DNA of 19,743 bases from Spirogloea muscicola (Eukaryota > Streptophyta > Zygnematophyceae > Spirogloeales > Spirogloeaceae), in NCBI GenBank assembly GCA_009602725.1, contig WELB01000098.1, positions 536,463 through 556,205 of the forward strand, read 5' to 3'. The stretch's first letter is position 1, and each line of letters opens with the position of its first letter. The notes under the pieces were generated by a model, which was not told the DNA's origin, did not search any database, and saw only the letters and a list, made by a program, of their open reading frames with translations. The position numbers and the translations under genes were made by a program. Below are positions 19,600 to 19,743 of the stretch, piece after piece.

Positions 19600-19743
19600 T
19601 CGCGAGCAGGGCCAGCAAGGAAGTCGCCGCTCACGCGGTAGGCCAACAGCAGTGGGCCCCGAGGGCTCAGGGCGGGCGGTGCGAGCCCTGCATTGCTCTC
19701 GCGGCTGGGGAGCGCGGGATTGGGGGGGGGGCAGGCACCTTGT
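19600..19743 (-). other. Right edge: possible further 5' exon of the receptor gene
   Basis: On the minus strand a frame reads SNAGLAPPALSPRGPLLLAY and reaches a good donor (cgc followed by gtgagc, at about 19632-19638). A pyrimidine-rich run ending in ccccag at about 19706 could be its acceptor. The link to the next exon is not proven. A run of about ten G near 19722-19731 is prone to sequencing error. Confidence 0.3.

Noticed and set aside
1-19743. tRNA or rRNA genes, CRISPR arrays, bacterial operons or insertion sequences
   Set aside because: No cloverleaf, rRNA-like core, regular spacer-repeat array or bacterial transposase was seen by eye; the spliceosomal gene structure rules out a bacterial reading. 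A dedicated RNA scan was not possible.

Overview
The window is nuclear DNA from a green-lineage eukaryote, most likely a green alga. Three genes are each split into many short exons by GT-AG introns of roughly 100-420 bases, and each rejoins in frame into a recognisable protein family. The METTL14-like protein has the green-plant form of the domain (DPPW motif, and a post-domain segment rich in Asn/Pro). The antiporter resembles plant chloroplast NHD1. The third gene is a helical-backbone metal receptor (TroA-like) of a kind I associate with algae and bacteria rather than land plants. I cannot name the species. The reconstructions rest on reading splice sites and protein similarity by eye; no database search was run.

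Layout, left to right. 1-345 holds a divergent LINE C-terminal fragment on the minus strand, running off the left edge. 346-1904 is mostly unexplained, with exon-like reading frames at about 1205-1646. 1905-5413 is a dense cluster of non-LTR retrotransposon (LINE) 3' ends: a plus-strand copy at 1905-2550, a longer minus-strand relic at 2740-4405 (end of reverse transcriptase, zinc knuckle, endonuclease-like region, C-terminal tail), then tandem plus-strand tails at 4430-5281. The cluster stops about 75 bases before the METTL14 start codon. 5488-9123 (+) is METTL14/MTB in eight exons, 542 codons. 9124-10879 is intergenic and contains a tandem repeat of about 50 bases at 9945-10080. 10880-14118 (-) is a NhaD-type Na+/H+ antiporter in ten exons. 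14175-15520 is a second cluster of plus-strand LINE 3' ends lying against the 5' end of the antiporter gene. 15771 to about 19590 (-) is the TroA-like receptor in at least eleven exons, including a 14-base microexon; its 5' end is unresolved near the right edge.

The three genes do not form a pathway: one acts in nuclear mRNA methylation, one is probably a plastid-envelope ion exchanger, and one is probably a secreted or membrane-anchored ligand-binding protein. The most unusual content is the LINE material. At least seven C-terminal tails share one short signature, and a module with a GGGCTGGC/CAGCCC hairpin recurs at least ten times downstream of them. Both clusters lie directly against the 5' ends of genes.
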